From: Paramesorhizobium salinisoli
GTDB taxonomy: Bacteria > Pseudomonadota > Alphaproteobacteria > Rhizobiales > Rhizobiaceae
Direction: 5' to 3'
Assembly: GCF_003335045.1 (NCBI RefSeq)
Contig: NZ_QOZG01000003.1
Location: 186,001 to 250,000 of the forward strand
Length of the DNA stretch: 64,000 bases
The first letter of the stretch is position 1; each line of letters starts with the position of its first letter. Under the pieces are notes generated by a model. That model was not told the DNA's origin and ran no database searches. It worked only from the letters and a program-made list of their open reading frames with translations. Shown here in pieces: positions 27,609 through 39,413 of the stretch. The translations under genes were made by a program, and so were the position numbers.

Positions 27609-29126
27609 ATGCGTTTCAGGGTTTTGGACCAGACGTCCCAGCGGCTTTTGCGGAATGCCGCAATCATTTTAATCGCCGGATTCGGCGCCGGCTGCAGCGC
27701 CGATACGATGCGCTTCACCGACGGGATCTATACAGGGTCTACATCCAACCAGCGGTCGATGCTCAGTCGTCCGACGGCTCAGCCATATCCGCAGGCTGCC
27801 GCCAGCGCTGCTCCCGTAGATGGAGGCTATACCGGCTCCGTCAATCGTGGCGCGGTCACCCCCGTGACGCAGAGCGCCGCTGTTCAGCGCAACAGCCTGC
27901 CGCCGGTGTCGTCAGCGCCAGTAGCAAGCGCCTCCAGCCAGCCTGTACCAGTGGCAGCCGAGCCCAAGGTCGTTCGTCCGGTGGCGGCAGAGCAGCAGAT
28001 CGCATCTGCAACGCCGGTAGCGCCCGGCGGCGTGAGCCATGTCGTGGTGCAGCCGGGCGAATCGCTCTTCGGCATTGCACGCCGTACGGGCGTTTCACCC
28101 AATGCTATCATGCAGGCCAACGGCATAACCGACGCCAATCGAATTCAAGCCGGGCAGAAGCTCAAGGTTCCCGGACAGGGACAGGTAACTGCCGGAGGCG
28201 GGGTTGTCGCCGCCAACGGGACGAGAACAGCGGGACAGGTAACCGGCCAGGGGCAGCCCGAGAAGGTTCTGGGGCAGTTGCCGCAAAATCCGCACGCGCC
28301 GACCCAGCGTCCCGCCAACAGTGACGTTGCCATCCTGCCGCAGACGCCGGCGGTCAAGGAAAAGCAGCACGGTGCAATAGCGTCGGCAGCGACGACATCG
28401 ACCACGACGACGCCTCCCGCACCCGGCGGCAGCTATACGGTGCAGAGCGGCGATTCGCTCTATTCGATCTCGCAGAAGACGGGCGCGCCGGTCGAAGCGA
28501 TCAAGAAAGCCAACGGGTTAGCCAATGGCGCGATCCGCGTCGGCCAGAACCTGGTCATTCCAGGTGCGGCAGGCCGGGCAACGCAGGTCGCCAGCGCTCC
28601 CAAGGTCGATCAGGTGAAGACCGGCTCGACACCTCCGGCAACGCAACCCGTCGCTTCAGGGGCCAAGCCATACACGCCGCCGCAGGCAAACAACAAGGTT
28701 ATCGAGGACGCGGAGAAGAACGTGGCATCGGCGCCCACGTCCACCGGCATTTCGCAAATGCGTTGGCCGGCGCGCGGCCGCGTGCTGAGCAGTTTCGGCC
28801 AGCGTGACGGCGGCACGGTCAATGACGGCATCGACATCATGGTGCCCGAAGGCACGCCGGTGAAGGCGGCCGAAAACGGCGTGGTGATCTATGCCGGTGA
28901 CGGGCTCAAGGAGTTCGGCAATACGGTGCTGGTGCGCCATGAAAACGGGCTGGTGACCGTCTATGGGCACAACAGCAAGATCCTCGTACAGCGCGGACAG
29001 AAGGTGCGCCGCGGCGAGGAAATCGCTCGCTCCGGCATGAGCGGCAACGCCAAATCGCCGAAGCTGCATTTCGAGGTGCGCAAGAATTCCTCGCCGGTCA
29101 ATCCGACGAAGTATCTGGAATCGTAA
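27609..29126 (+). CDS. NlpD-like LysM/M23 protein with degenerate active site
   Basis: This 505-residue envelope protein has an N-terminal signal region (IILIAGFGAGCS, possibly a lipoprotein cysteine). Two LysM peptidoglycan-binding domains follow (VVQPGESLFGIARRTGVSPN and TVQSGDSLYSISQKTGAPVE) between Pro/Ala/Gln linkers, and the C-terminus is an M23 (LytM) domain. In active LytM enzymes the zinc ligands are His, Asp and the second His of HxH. Here the first His is Asn405 (VNDGID) and the HxH motif is Lys485-Leu-His487, as in E. coli NlpD, a non-catalytic activator of the amidase AmiC. It follows surE-pcm as nlpD does in enterobacteria, without rpoS. Three nearby starts are possible (27588 TTG, 27594 ATG, 27609 ATG). 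Confidence 0.88.
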   Translation: MRFRVLDQTSQRLLRNAAIILIAGFGAGCSADTMRFTDGIYTGSTSNQRSMLSRPTAQPYPQAAASAAPVDGGYTGSVNRGAVTPVTQSAAVQRNSLPPVSSAPVASASSQPVPVAAEPKVVRPVAAEQQIASATPVAPGGVSHVVVQPGESLFGIARRTGVSPNAIMQANGITDANRIQAGQKLKVPGQGQVTAGGGVVAANGTRTAGQVTGQGQPEKVLGQLPQNPHAPTQRPANSDVAILPQTPAVKEKQHGAIASAATTSTTTTPPAPGGSYTVQSGDSLYSISQKTGAPVEAIKKANGLANGAIRVGQNLVIPGAAGRATQVASAPKVDQVKTGSTPPATQPVASGAKPYTPPQANNKVIEDAEKNVASAPTSTGISQMRWPARGRVLSSFGQRDGGTVNDGIDIMVPEGTPVKAAENGVVIYAGDGLKEFGNTVLVRHENGLVTVYGHNSKILVQRGQKVRRGEEIARSGMSGNAKSPKLHFEVRKNSSPVNPTKYLES

Positions 29127-29145
29127 TTCCCAAATAACGGATGAA

Positions 29146-29182
29146 CAAAAAGCCCGCTGAAAAGCGGGCTTTTTGTTTTTTT
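29146..29182 (+). terminator. Rho-independent terminator after the NlpD-like gene
   Basis: A 13-bp perfect stem (CAAAAAGCCCGCT with AGCGGGCTTTTTG) closes a GAAA tetraloop and is followed by seven T. Strong intrinsic terminator 20 bases after the stop. Confidence 0.95.
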
Positions 29183-29223
29183 AAGGCATTCATCTTGGGA
29201 AAGGCGATGTGCTTTTCATTCAG

Positions 29224-29256
29224 AAAACAAAAAACCCCGGCAAAAGCCGGGGTTTT
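29224..29256 (-). terminator. Rho-independent terminator of glnA
   Basis: Read on the minus strand, AAAACCCCGGC pairs with GCCGGGGTTTT around TTTT and continues into a T-rich run (TTGTTTTC). It lies 20 bases behind the glnA stop codon and faces the terminator of the convergent NlpD-like gene. Confidence 0.93.
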
Positions 29257-29275
29257 CCTTATCGATATGACGTGA

Positions 29276-30685
29276 TCAGACCGAGTAGTACATGTCGTAT
29301 TCGACCGGATGCGGCGTCGTTTCGTAACGCAGCGTTTCGGCCATCTTCAGCTCGATGAAGGCGTCGATCTGGTCGTCGTCGAAGACGCCGCCGGCCTTCA
29401 GGAAGCCGCGATCCTTGTCGAGGCTCTGCAGCGCTTCGCGCAGCGAACCGCAGACGGTCGGGATCTTCTTGAGCTCCTTCGCAGGCAGGTCGTAGAGATC
29501 CTTGTCCATGGCCTGGCCGGGATGGATCTTGTTCTTGATGCCGTCGAGGCCGGCCATCAGCAGGGCAGCGAAGCCGAGATAGGGGTTCGCTGCCGGATCT
29601 GGGAAGCGGACTTCGACGCGCTTTGCCTTCGGCGAAGTACCGAAGGGAATACGGCAGGAAGCCGAACGGTTGCGCGCGGAGTAGGCGAGCAGCACGGGTG
29701 CTTCATAACCGGGAACCAGCCGCTTGTAGGAGTTGGTCGACGGGTTGGTGAAGGCGTTGACCGCCTTGGCGTGCTTGATGATGCCGCCGATGAAGAACAG
29801 GCAGGATTCTGAAAGGCCTGCATATTCGTTTCCGGCGAAGGTCGGCTTGCCATCCTTCCAGATCGACATGTGGACGTGCATGCCCGAGCCATTGTCGCCG
29901 AAGACCGGCTTCGGCATGAAGGTCGCCGTCTTGCCATAGGCATTGGCAACCTGATGCACGACATACTTGTAGATCTGCATCTTGTCGGCGTTGCGGACCA
30001 GCGTGTCGAACTTGAGGCCGAGTTCATGCTGGGCAGCCGCCACCTCGTGGTGGTGCTTTTCGACCGTCACGCCCATTTCGGTGAGGACGGTGAGCATTTC
30101 CGAGCGCATGTCCTGGGCGGAATCGATCGGGGGAACCGGGAAGTAGCCGCCCTTGATGCGCGGACGGTGGCCGAGATTGCCCGTCTCGTAATCGGTGTCG
30201 TCGTTCGACGGCAGTTCGGTCGAGTCGAGCTTGAAGCCGGTATTGTACGGATCGGCCTTGTACTTGACGTCGTCGAAGACGAAGAATTCGGCTTCCGGAC
30301 CGACGAAGATGGTATCGCCGATACCCAGCGACTTCAGATAGGCTTCAGCCTTCTTGGCCGTGCCGCGCGGATCGCGATTGTAGGATTCGCCGGAGATCGG
30401 GTCGAGAATGTCGCACATCACCACCAGTGTGGACTGGGCGAAGAACGGATCGATATGGGCCGTCTCGACATCGGGCATCAGCACCATGTCGGACTCGTTG
30501 ATGGCCTTCCATCCGCCGATCGAGGAGCCGTCGAACATCACGCCATCGGCAAACATTTCTTCGTCGACCATGCCGACGTCCATCGTCACATGTTGCAGCT
30601 TGCCCCTTGGATCCGTGAAGCGGAGATCAACGAACTTTACGTCATTGTCCTTGATCTGTTTGAGAATGTCATTAGCAGTCGTCAT
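29276..30685 (-). CDS. glnA: Glutamine synthetase type I
   Basis: The 469-residue enzyme makes glutamine from glutamate, ammonia and ATP and forms dodecamers in the cytoplasm. Conserved segments are [23 protein letters not shown] (metal site), [26 protein letters not shown] and the adenylylation site Tyr398 in [12 protein letters not shown], so it is the GlnE-regulated GSI-beta form. It lies 56 bp downstream of glnB on the same strand. Transcription probably starts at the sigma-54-type promoter before glnB, with a possible second start in the gap. Confidence 0.98.
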   Translation of the reverse strand: MTTANDILKQIKDNDVKFVDLRFTDPRGKLQHVTMDVGMVDEEMFADGVMFDGSSIGGWKAINESDMVLMPDVETAHIDPFFAQSTLVVMCDILDPISGESYNRDPRGTAKKAEAYLKSLGIGDTIFVGPEAEFFVFDDVKYKADPYNTGFKLDSTELPSNDDTDYETGNLGHRPRIKGGYFPVPPIDSAQDMRSEMLTVLTEMGVTVEKHHHEVAAAQHELGLKFDTLVRNADKMQIYKYVVHQVANAYGKTATFMPKPVFGDNGSGMHVHMSIWKDGKPTFAGNEYAGLSESCLFFIGGIIKHAKAVNAFTNPSTNSYKRLVPGYEAPVLLAYSARNRSASCRIPFGTSPKAKRVEVRFPDPAANPYLGFAALLMAGLDGIKNKIHPGQAMDKDLYDLPAKELKKIPTVCGSLREALQSLDKDRGFLKAGGVFDDDQIDAFIELKMAETLRYETTPHPVEYDMYYSV

Positions 30686-30741
30686 ATCAAATTTCCCTAT
30701 TACACGACGATGGATGGTGTGCGTGAGGCGTGGTCAAGTCG

Positions 30742-31197
<456 letters not shown>

Positions 31198-31379
31198 TTA
31201 TCTGGGTCGGTGCCAAAAAAGGGTTAGAAATGCGCCATGCTGCCGATGGCCTGTCTAAACCCGCAGTATGGCCCCGAGCGAGCCTGTGGTGTCTATATGG
31301 TGAAAATATGGGCAGTATGAGTAAAGAATGAGCTTGTTCGCCGTTTTTCCCGGCGGCATCTGGCGACAAAAGGCAAAAC

Positions 31380-32885
31380 ATGATGCACGAGCTTCTGACA
31401 CCAATGGAGATGGGCGAGGCAGACAGGCTTGCGATCGCCGCGGGGCCCTGCGACGGATATGCGCTGATGAGGAATGCCGGTGCGGTCATCGCCCAGGCGG
31501 TGCTGAGCCGGTTTCCCGATGCCGGCAGGATCGCCATTCTCTGTGGACCGGGCAACAATGGCGGAGACGGATATGTCGTTGCGAAGCTTTTGGAAGAGGC
31601 GGGACTGGACGTTGCCTGTTTCCGCAACCACGCGCCGCGCGAGGGGAGCGATGCCTTACTGGCTGCGGCCGACTATCACGGCCCTGTTCATCTCCTGGAC
31701 AATTTTACGCCTGGCGATTTCGAACTCGTCATCGATGCGCTCTATGGCGCAGGCCTGTCGCGTCCAATCGATGGCATCGAGCGGTTGATCGTCGAAGCGG
31801 TGAATGCCTCGGGCATGCCCGTCGTCGCCGTCGATCTGCCGAGCGGCGTTTCCGGAGCGAGCGGGGCCGTGCTTGGAGCGGCCTTCGAGGCGATGCTGAC
31901 CGTGACCTTCTTCCGCAAGAAGCCGGGTCATGTCCTGCAGCCGGGGCGGGATCGCTGCGGCGAAATTGTCGTGGCGGATATCGGCATCCGGGAAAATGTG
32001 CTCGATGCGATTACGCCGCAATGTTTCGAGAACACGCCGTACCTCTGGCTTCGGGCGTTTCCGACGCTGTCCAACGATACCCATAAATATAGGCGCGGGC
32101 ACGTTGCCGTATTCTCCGGCGGCCCCACAGCGACGGGCGCTGCGCGACTTTCCGCAAGGGCCGCGGCGCGCATCGGGGCAGGGGCGGTCACCGTCCTGTC
32201 GCCACCGGACGCACTTCTCGTCAATGCGGCGCATCTCACCAGCATCATGCTGCGCAAGACGGAAAGCGTCGCCGATGCCGTGGATTTCATCAGGGATCGC
32301 AAGGTCTTCTCAGCCGTGCTCGGTCCAGGTTTTGGCGATGCGGCGCGCATCTGCGCGCTCGTCCCGGCATTGCTGGACCGCCATCAGACCGGCGAAGCAT
32401 TCAAGGGGCTGGTGCTCGATGCTGATGCGCTGACGGCATTCGAGGACAATCCACACATGCTGTTCGACGCCGCCGGAAAGCATGTCGATGCGCTGGTTCT
32501 GACGCCGCATGAAGGTGAGTTCCAGCGCCTGTTCGGCTCCATCGGCGTGGACCCGACATTGTCCAAGCTGGAGAAGGCAAGGGCGGCAGCACGGCGCGCC
32601 AATGCGGTGATTATCTATAAGGGACCCGACACCGTGATTGCCGCGCCCGATGGCCGGGTAGCGATAAACACCAATGCCACCCCGCTTCTGGCGACGGCCG
32701 GATCGGGCGACGTGCTGGCGGGGATGGTTGCCGGAATGCTCGCGCAGGGCATGCCCGCTTTCGAGGCCGCCACCGCTGCCGTATGGCTGCATGCCGATGC
32801 GGCAAAACGGTTCGGCCCCGGCCTTATCGCGGAAGACCTGCCGGAAATGCTGCCCGAGGTGCTTGTCGGTTTGGGATTGAATTGA
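31380..32885 (+). CDS. nnrD: Bifunctional NAD(P)H-hydrate epimerase / ADP-dependent dehydratase
   Basis: This 501-residue fusion repairs damaged NAD(P)H hydrates. The N-terminal YjeF_N epimerase domain (about 1-215) contains ILCGPGNNGGDGYVVAK and VVAVDLPSGVSG. The C-terminal ribokinase-like dehydratase (about 230-500) contains VLDADALTAF, LTPHEGEFQRLFG and the ATP-binding TAGSGDVLAGMVAGML. It diverges from glnBA, the usual neighbour in Rhizobiales. Two adjacent ATG codons make the exact start uncertain by one residue. The symbol nnr or nnrED may also be used. Confidence 0.95.
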   Translation: MMHELLTPMEMGEADRLAIAAGPCDGYALMRNAGAVIAQAVLSRFPDAGRIAILCGPGNNGGDGYVVAKLLEEAGLDVACFRNHAPREGSDALLAAADYHGPVHLLDNFTPGDFELVIDALYGAGLSRPIDGIERLIVEAVNASGMPVVAVDLPSGVSGASGAVLGAAFEAMLTVTFFRKKPGHVLQPGRDRCGEIVVADIGIRENVLDAITPQCFENTPYLWLRAFPTLSNDTHKYRRGHVAVFSGGPTATGAARLSARAAARIGAGAVTVLSPPDALLVNAAHLTSIMLRKTESVADAVDFIRDRKVFSAVLGPGFGDAARICALVPALLDRHQTGEAFKGLVLDADALTAFEDNPHMLFDAAGKHVDALVLTPHEGEFQRLFGSIGVDPTLSKLEKARAAARRANAVIIYKGPDTVIAAPDGRVAINTNATPLLATAGSGDVLAGMVAGMLAQGMPAFEAATAAVWLHADAAKRFGPGLIAEDLPEMLPEVLVGLGLN

Positions 32886-32923
32886 AGCGCTTTCCATTCT
32901 TTGGAAATTGCGCGTCTCTCCAC

Positions 32924-33078
32924 ACCCCCTCTGGCCTGCCGGCCATCTCCCCCACAAGGGTGGAGATTACGCCTTCATCGACATCGCCACAAATCGCAGA
33001 CGCCGAAGGGATGAATGCCGAAATTTGTGTCAACCAATCTCCCCCTGTGGGGGAGATGGCCGGCAGGCCAGAGGGGGT
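32924..33078. repeat. Palindromic intergenic repeat (RIME / Bru-RS-like)
   Basis: Two perfect 33-base arms in inverted orientation (32924-32956 and 33046-33078) flank an 89-base centre. Each arm starts ACCCCCTCTGGCC and contains GCCGGCCATCTCCCCC. Each also continues into a smaller internal hairpin (ATCTCCCCC with GTGGAGAT on the left, CTCCCCC with GGGGGAG on the right). This is the type of non-coding palindromic element spread between genes in Rhizobiales and Brucella. It lies between the nnrD stop and the convergent DUF72 gene and could form a very long hairpin. Family naming is from memory of the arm sequence. Confidence 0.8.
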
Positions 33079-33162
33079 ATCAAGCGCGAATATCGTAGAT
33101 GTGGTCTGTTACTCTTTGCAAAGGCTTATACCGGTTATCTGATTCAACCGAACAGCAACCTG

Positions 33163-33972
33163 TCACACTACCTCAACCCGCTCCATCAACGCCCGTGCGG
33201 CATTGGGTGCCCGCACCTTGCCCTCGTGGATGAAATAGACGAAGACATCGCGCGGCTCTTTCGGCGCGGCTTGCTCGGGGTCGGCATAGCGAAGATCGTC
33301 CGGTTGGCCGCCCTCGGCCCAGAGCCGTGCCCGCTCCGCCCACCGGTCAAGCGCATCTGCCGTATAGGCGGTGGCGATCTCGTCCTTGCCCTTCTGCAGC
33401 CGCGCATAGACGAAGTCGGCGGTGACGTCGGCAATTTCGGGATATTCGAAATGCTCCGCATAGGTGATCGCCACGCCATGCTTGCGGGCAAGCGCGACGA
33501 ACTCCGGCGTAGCGAACGAGGGATGGCGGACCTCGACCGTATGACGAAGCTTCACGCCATCCTGCTTCTCCGGCAGGAGGGCCAGAAAAGCACCGAAATC
33601 TTGCGCGTCGAACTTCTTCGTCGGTGCGAACTGCCAGAGGATCGGCCCGAGATGCGGTCCGAGTTCGATTATGCCCTGCGTCACGAAACGTTCGATCGAT
33701 TCACCCGCTTCCGCCAGGACACGGCGATTGGTGACGAAGCGGTTTCCCTTGAGTGAGAAGACGAAGCCCTCCGGCACGTCGCTCGCCCATTTGGCAAAGG
33801 TCGCAGGCTTCTGCGAGCCGTAATAGGTGCCATTGATCTCGATCGTCGCCAGTTGCCGGCTGGCATAGTGAAGCTCTTTCGTCTTCGCCAGCCCCTCGGG
33901 ATAAAACGTGCCGCGCCACGGCTCAAATATCCAGCCGCCGATGCCTGCCCGTATCGAGCCGCTCTTTGTCAT
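33163..33972 (-). CDS. DUF72 (YecE-like) family protein
   Basis: The 269-residue protein belongs to the DUF72 family, which has a TIM-barrel fold and no settled function. Typical segments are RAGIGGWIFEPWRGTFYPEG, the EINGTYYGSQKPATFAKWAS strand, GFVFSLKGNRFVTNRR, PILWQFAPTKKFD and TVEVRHPSF. Length is normal. It is convergent with nnrD across the palindromic repeat and lies 64 bp downstream of uvrA on the same strand. Confidence 0.9.
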   Translation of the reverse strand: MTKSGSIRAGIGGWIFEPWRGTFYPEGLAKTKELHYASRQLATIEINGTYYGSQKPATFAKWASDVPEGFVFSLKGNRFVTNRRVLAEAGESIERFVTQGIIELGPHLGPILWQFAPTKKFDAQDFGAFLALLPEKQDGVKLRHTVEVRHPSFATPEFVALARKHGVAITYAEHFEYPEIADVTADFVYARLQKGKDEIATAYTADALDRWAERARLWAEGGQPDDLRYADPEQAAPKEPRDVFVYFIHEGKVRAPNAARALMERVEVV

Positions 33973-34036
33973 GGGAGACCTCCCTGTTCAGCCGCATCAT
34001 ACTGTCCAAAGAGTCTGAACTCTCCGGAAGCATACT

Positions 34037-36958
<2,922 letters not shown>

Positions 36959-37187
36959 TCGCGCCCTGCCATCCTGTCATCGGCGAAAAATTCAACCACG
37001 GCATCCGGTTCGAACCCCGGAGCCGCTTCGTATAGAGGCATGATCCACACGGAGAATATTTCTTCGCGGGATCATATATGAATCTTATTGTCGCAACGTC
37101 CCTGTGCACATGACGTTCCAGTGGAAACCGCTATCGCCAGATGAAGCGGGGTCGCCGCCATCTTGGAGATGTCGCTTCTTAGCACCG

Positions 37188-37202
37188 GAACAAACATCGA
37201 AC
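37188..37202. promoter_or_regulatory. SOS box (GAAC-N7-GAAC), uvrA side
   Basis: GAAC-AAACATC-GAAC is an exact match to the alphaproteobacterial LexA site. It lies about 230 bases upstream of the uvrA start codon, so it would require a long uvrA leader or an intermediate transcript. Confidence 0.7.
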
Positions 37203-37716
37203 AACCACCCTTCAAATAAGCGATCGTAAATGTGATGACAAGATTGTTGACGAATGCTCCTGACAAGCGCAGTATTTTCTTGTCCGACGGTAGGGCAACG
37301 AAGGATGATTGTACGGACGAGCAAACATCGTAAGAAGCCCACCGATCGTACGAAACAGCCAACTGGCAGGGAGAGGAGCATGAGTCCACCTGATAGTTCG
37401 CCTGAGGCCTCCTGAGTGAGGCCACAACCGGTTGTCGTATATCGTCAGTGACGGTCGTCAGCCGATTGCCGAAAATTTCGAATATTACGCACGAGGAAAC
37501 AAGCGCTGAATGCGCAAAGGTTTCCTGTTGTTTGCCGGTGAATCAATGCCGGCAAAAAGGGTGATCCCCAAACCAGCCCCGCGCGCCACGGATTGAAGAG
37601 CGGCGGGGCTATTTCATGTCGGTAAATCAGCATATTGCCACATGTTTTATCCACATAATGAGAGCCTTACGGCCGCGCAACGGATATTGCGCTTGCAATT
37701 TGTCCGATATCATCTA

Positions 37717-37731
37717 GAACAAAGAGAGAAC
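37717..37731. promoter_or_regulatory. SOS box (GAAC-N7-GAAC), ssb side
   Basis: GAAC-AAAGAGA-GAAC is an exact match to the alphaproteobacterial LexA consensus, about 104 bases upstream of the ssb ATG. LexA control of ssb from such a site is known in Sinorhizobium. Confidence 0.8.
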
Positions 37732-37834
37732 AACAACTCCTGTGGATAGTTGCGACTAATTTCCCATACGGATGCGCGCCATGCGCATCGCTTCTGTATG
37801 GTGTCCGACAACACAGTAATTTGGAGTGCGTTTC

Positions 37835-38365
37835 ATGGCAGGCAGCGTCAACAAGGTCATTCTCGTCGGCAATCTCGGAGCAGACCCGGAAATCCGGCGC
37901 CTGAATTCCGGCGATCCGGTCGTCAATCTGCGCATCGCCACCTCTGAAACCTGGCGCGACAAGCAGTCCGGCGAGCGCAAGGAAAAGACCGAATGGCATA
38001 GTGTCGTCATCTTCAACGACAATCTGGCCAAGGTGGCCGAGCAGTATTTGAAGAAGGGTGCCAAGGTCTATATCGAAGGCTCGCTGCAGACGCGTAAGTG
38101 GCAGGACCAGACCGGCAATGAACGCTACACGACTGAAATCGTGCTGCAGAAGTTCCGCGGCGAATTGCAGATGCTCGATACCCGTGGCGAAGGCGGCGGC
38201 AGCGGACGGTCCTTCGAGGGCGGTGGTGGACGCGGGGGCAATCAGGTGTCCGATTATCCCGACAACGGTTCCGACTTCGGCCGCTCCAGCCCGTCATCGG
38301 GCGGTGGCAGCAGCGGTGGCGGCGGTGGCTTCTCCCGCGATCTCGATGACGAGATTCCATTTTGA
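37835..38365 (+). CDS. ssb: Single-stranded DNA-binding protein
   Basis: The 176-residue SSB protects single-stranded DNA and recruits repair and replication partners. The N-terminal OB fold (about 1-112) begins [19 protein letters not shown] and contains [21 protein letters not shown] Gly/Ser-rich flexible linker covers about 120-165, and the acidic partner-binding tip is DLDDEIPF. The ATG has GGAG eight bases upstream; a GTG three codons earlier is unlikely. Confidence 0.97.
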   Translation: MAGSVNKVILVGNLGADPEIRRLNSGDPVVNLRIATSETWRDKQSGERKEKTEWHSVVIFNDNLAKVAEQYLKKGAKVYIEGSLQTRKWQDQTGNERYTTEIVLQKFRGELQMLDTRGEGGGSGRSFEGGGGRGGNQVSDYPDNGSDFGRSSPSSGGGSSGGGGGFSRDLDDEIPF

Positions 38366-38388
38366 GCATAACCTATTCGAGATAGATG

Positions 38389-38420
38389 AAGGCGCTGGTC
38401 AGCCTGTGATCAGCGCCTTT
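38389..38420. terminator. Shared terminator between convergent ssb and marC
   Basis: AAGGCGCTGGTCA pairs with TGATCAGCGCCTT (one G-T wobble) around a short loop, with T or A runs on the outer sides. The marC-type stop codon lies inside the stem, so the same structure can end both convergent transcripts. Confidence 0.8.
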
Positions 38421-39028
38421 ATGCCATCTGCGACGAACTGGACGGCGAGAGCCGCCAGGATAACGCCGAGGAGGCGGGTGAGGATGGAGCGGCCGGTTTC
38501 ACCGAGAAACTTGTCGATCCTCTCCGCAAGCAGGAAAACCAGGTAGGAAAGCACGATACAGGCAAGGATGATGAGAATCAGCACCAGCCGCGGCCCCGTA
38601 TCGTAGAAGGAGCCGCCGAGCAGGATCGTGGCGGAAATCGCGCCGGGGCCGGCAATCAGCGGGATCGCCAGCGGAAAAGCCGCGATGTTGCGGATATGAT
38701 CCCGGGTGATCGCTACCTCCGCACTTTTTTCGTGCCGTTCCTGACGGCGCTCGAAGATCATCTCGAAGGCGATCCAGAAAAGCAGCATGCCGCCCGCGAC
38801 GCGGAACGCGCCGATGGTGATGCCGAATACGCCCAGTATCTGCGCGCCGGCGATGGCGAACAACGTCAGCACGCAGAAAGCTATGATGCTCGCGCGCATC
38901 GCCACCTGGCCGCGCTCCTGCCGGTCCATCCCGGTCGTCAGAGCCAGGAACAGCGGTGCGAGGCCCGGGGGGTCGATGGTGACAAGCAGCGTGACGAAAG
39001 CGCTGGAGAGATTGTCGTAAAAGCTCAT
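38399..39028 (-). CDS. MarC family (UPF0056) integral membrane protein
   Basis: The 209-residue protein has six predicted membrane helices. Family signatures are FVTLLVTIDPPGLAPLFLAL near the N-terminus and the later IPLIAGPGAISATILLGG. MarC proteins were once linked to multiple antibiotic resistance, but that role has not held up and the function is unknown. It is convergent with ssb and shares a terminator with it. Its promoter must lie in the 385 bp before gyrA. Confidence 0.9.
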   Translation of the reverse strand: MSFYDNLSSAFVTLLVTIDPPGLAPLFLALTTGMDRQERGQVAMRASIIAFCVLTLFAIAGAQILGVFGITIGAFRVAGGMLLFWIAFEMIFERRQERHEKSAEVAITRDHIRNIAAFPLAIPLIAGPGAISATILLGGSFYDTGPRLVLILIILACIVLSYLVFLLAERIDKFLGETGRSILTRLLGVILAALAVQFVADGIKALITG

Positions 39029-39413
39029 CGGTGCCGCTTTCTCGTGTCGGGTTGGGTGATCTTAGGCCATCGGCCCGAAAACCGGAATCGGTTTCAAAAG
39101 CAGATATGCAGATTCAACAGCTTGCGGCGTCCTGAAGAATGCTCGGCACCGCAGCCAAGCTTTGTGACGTGCCGGGGTCTCTGCCCAGCGTTTCCGGTGT
39201 CCGCCGATAGGTGTCGGAGAGGAGTTGCGCCGCTGCTCGCCTGCCCAATCGTGGCGTGATTGTGTCCTGTGATTCGCCGGCTTTATAACAATATTTCTAT
39301 CGCATTGAAATGTAAGGGTAATTATCCCCCGTTAAAGCCTCTCCAAATTGGCATTTTCGGGTGGTTTCCGCTATAAGGGCAGCATCGATTCTTGCATGAA
39401 AGACCTTTGAACA
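39029..39413. promoter_or_regulatory. Divergent marC/gyrA promoter region rich in GANTC sites
   Basis: This 385 bp region holds the promoters of both divergent genes. Four GANTC methylation sites are present (39085, 39111, 39271, 39387), against about 1.5 expected. An AT-rich block (TTATAACAATATTTCTATCG) near 39290 is a plausible gyrA promoter. No gene is supported. Confidence 0.5.

Larger units (their letters stand above)
36959..37834. other. Unusually long uvrA-ssb divergent spacer
   Basis: An 876 bp region separates the two divergent repair genes. It contains two LexA-type boxes, two hairpins (TTTGCCGG/CCGGCAAA at 37531-37556 and AGCCCCGC/GCGGGGCT at 37575-37610) and no supported gene. 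Minus-strand frames of 117 and 69 codons exist but show no domain. GGAG lies eight bases before the ssb ATG. Confidence 0.55.

Noticed and set aside
37072-37197. 41-codon minus-strand frame with an AAGGGTGG ribosome-like site downstream of the uvrA-side SOS box
   Set aside because: The box overlaps its start codon, the protein shows no domain or hydrophobic pattern, and codon use is poor; kept only as a note.
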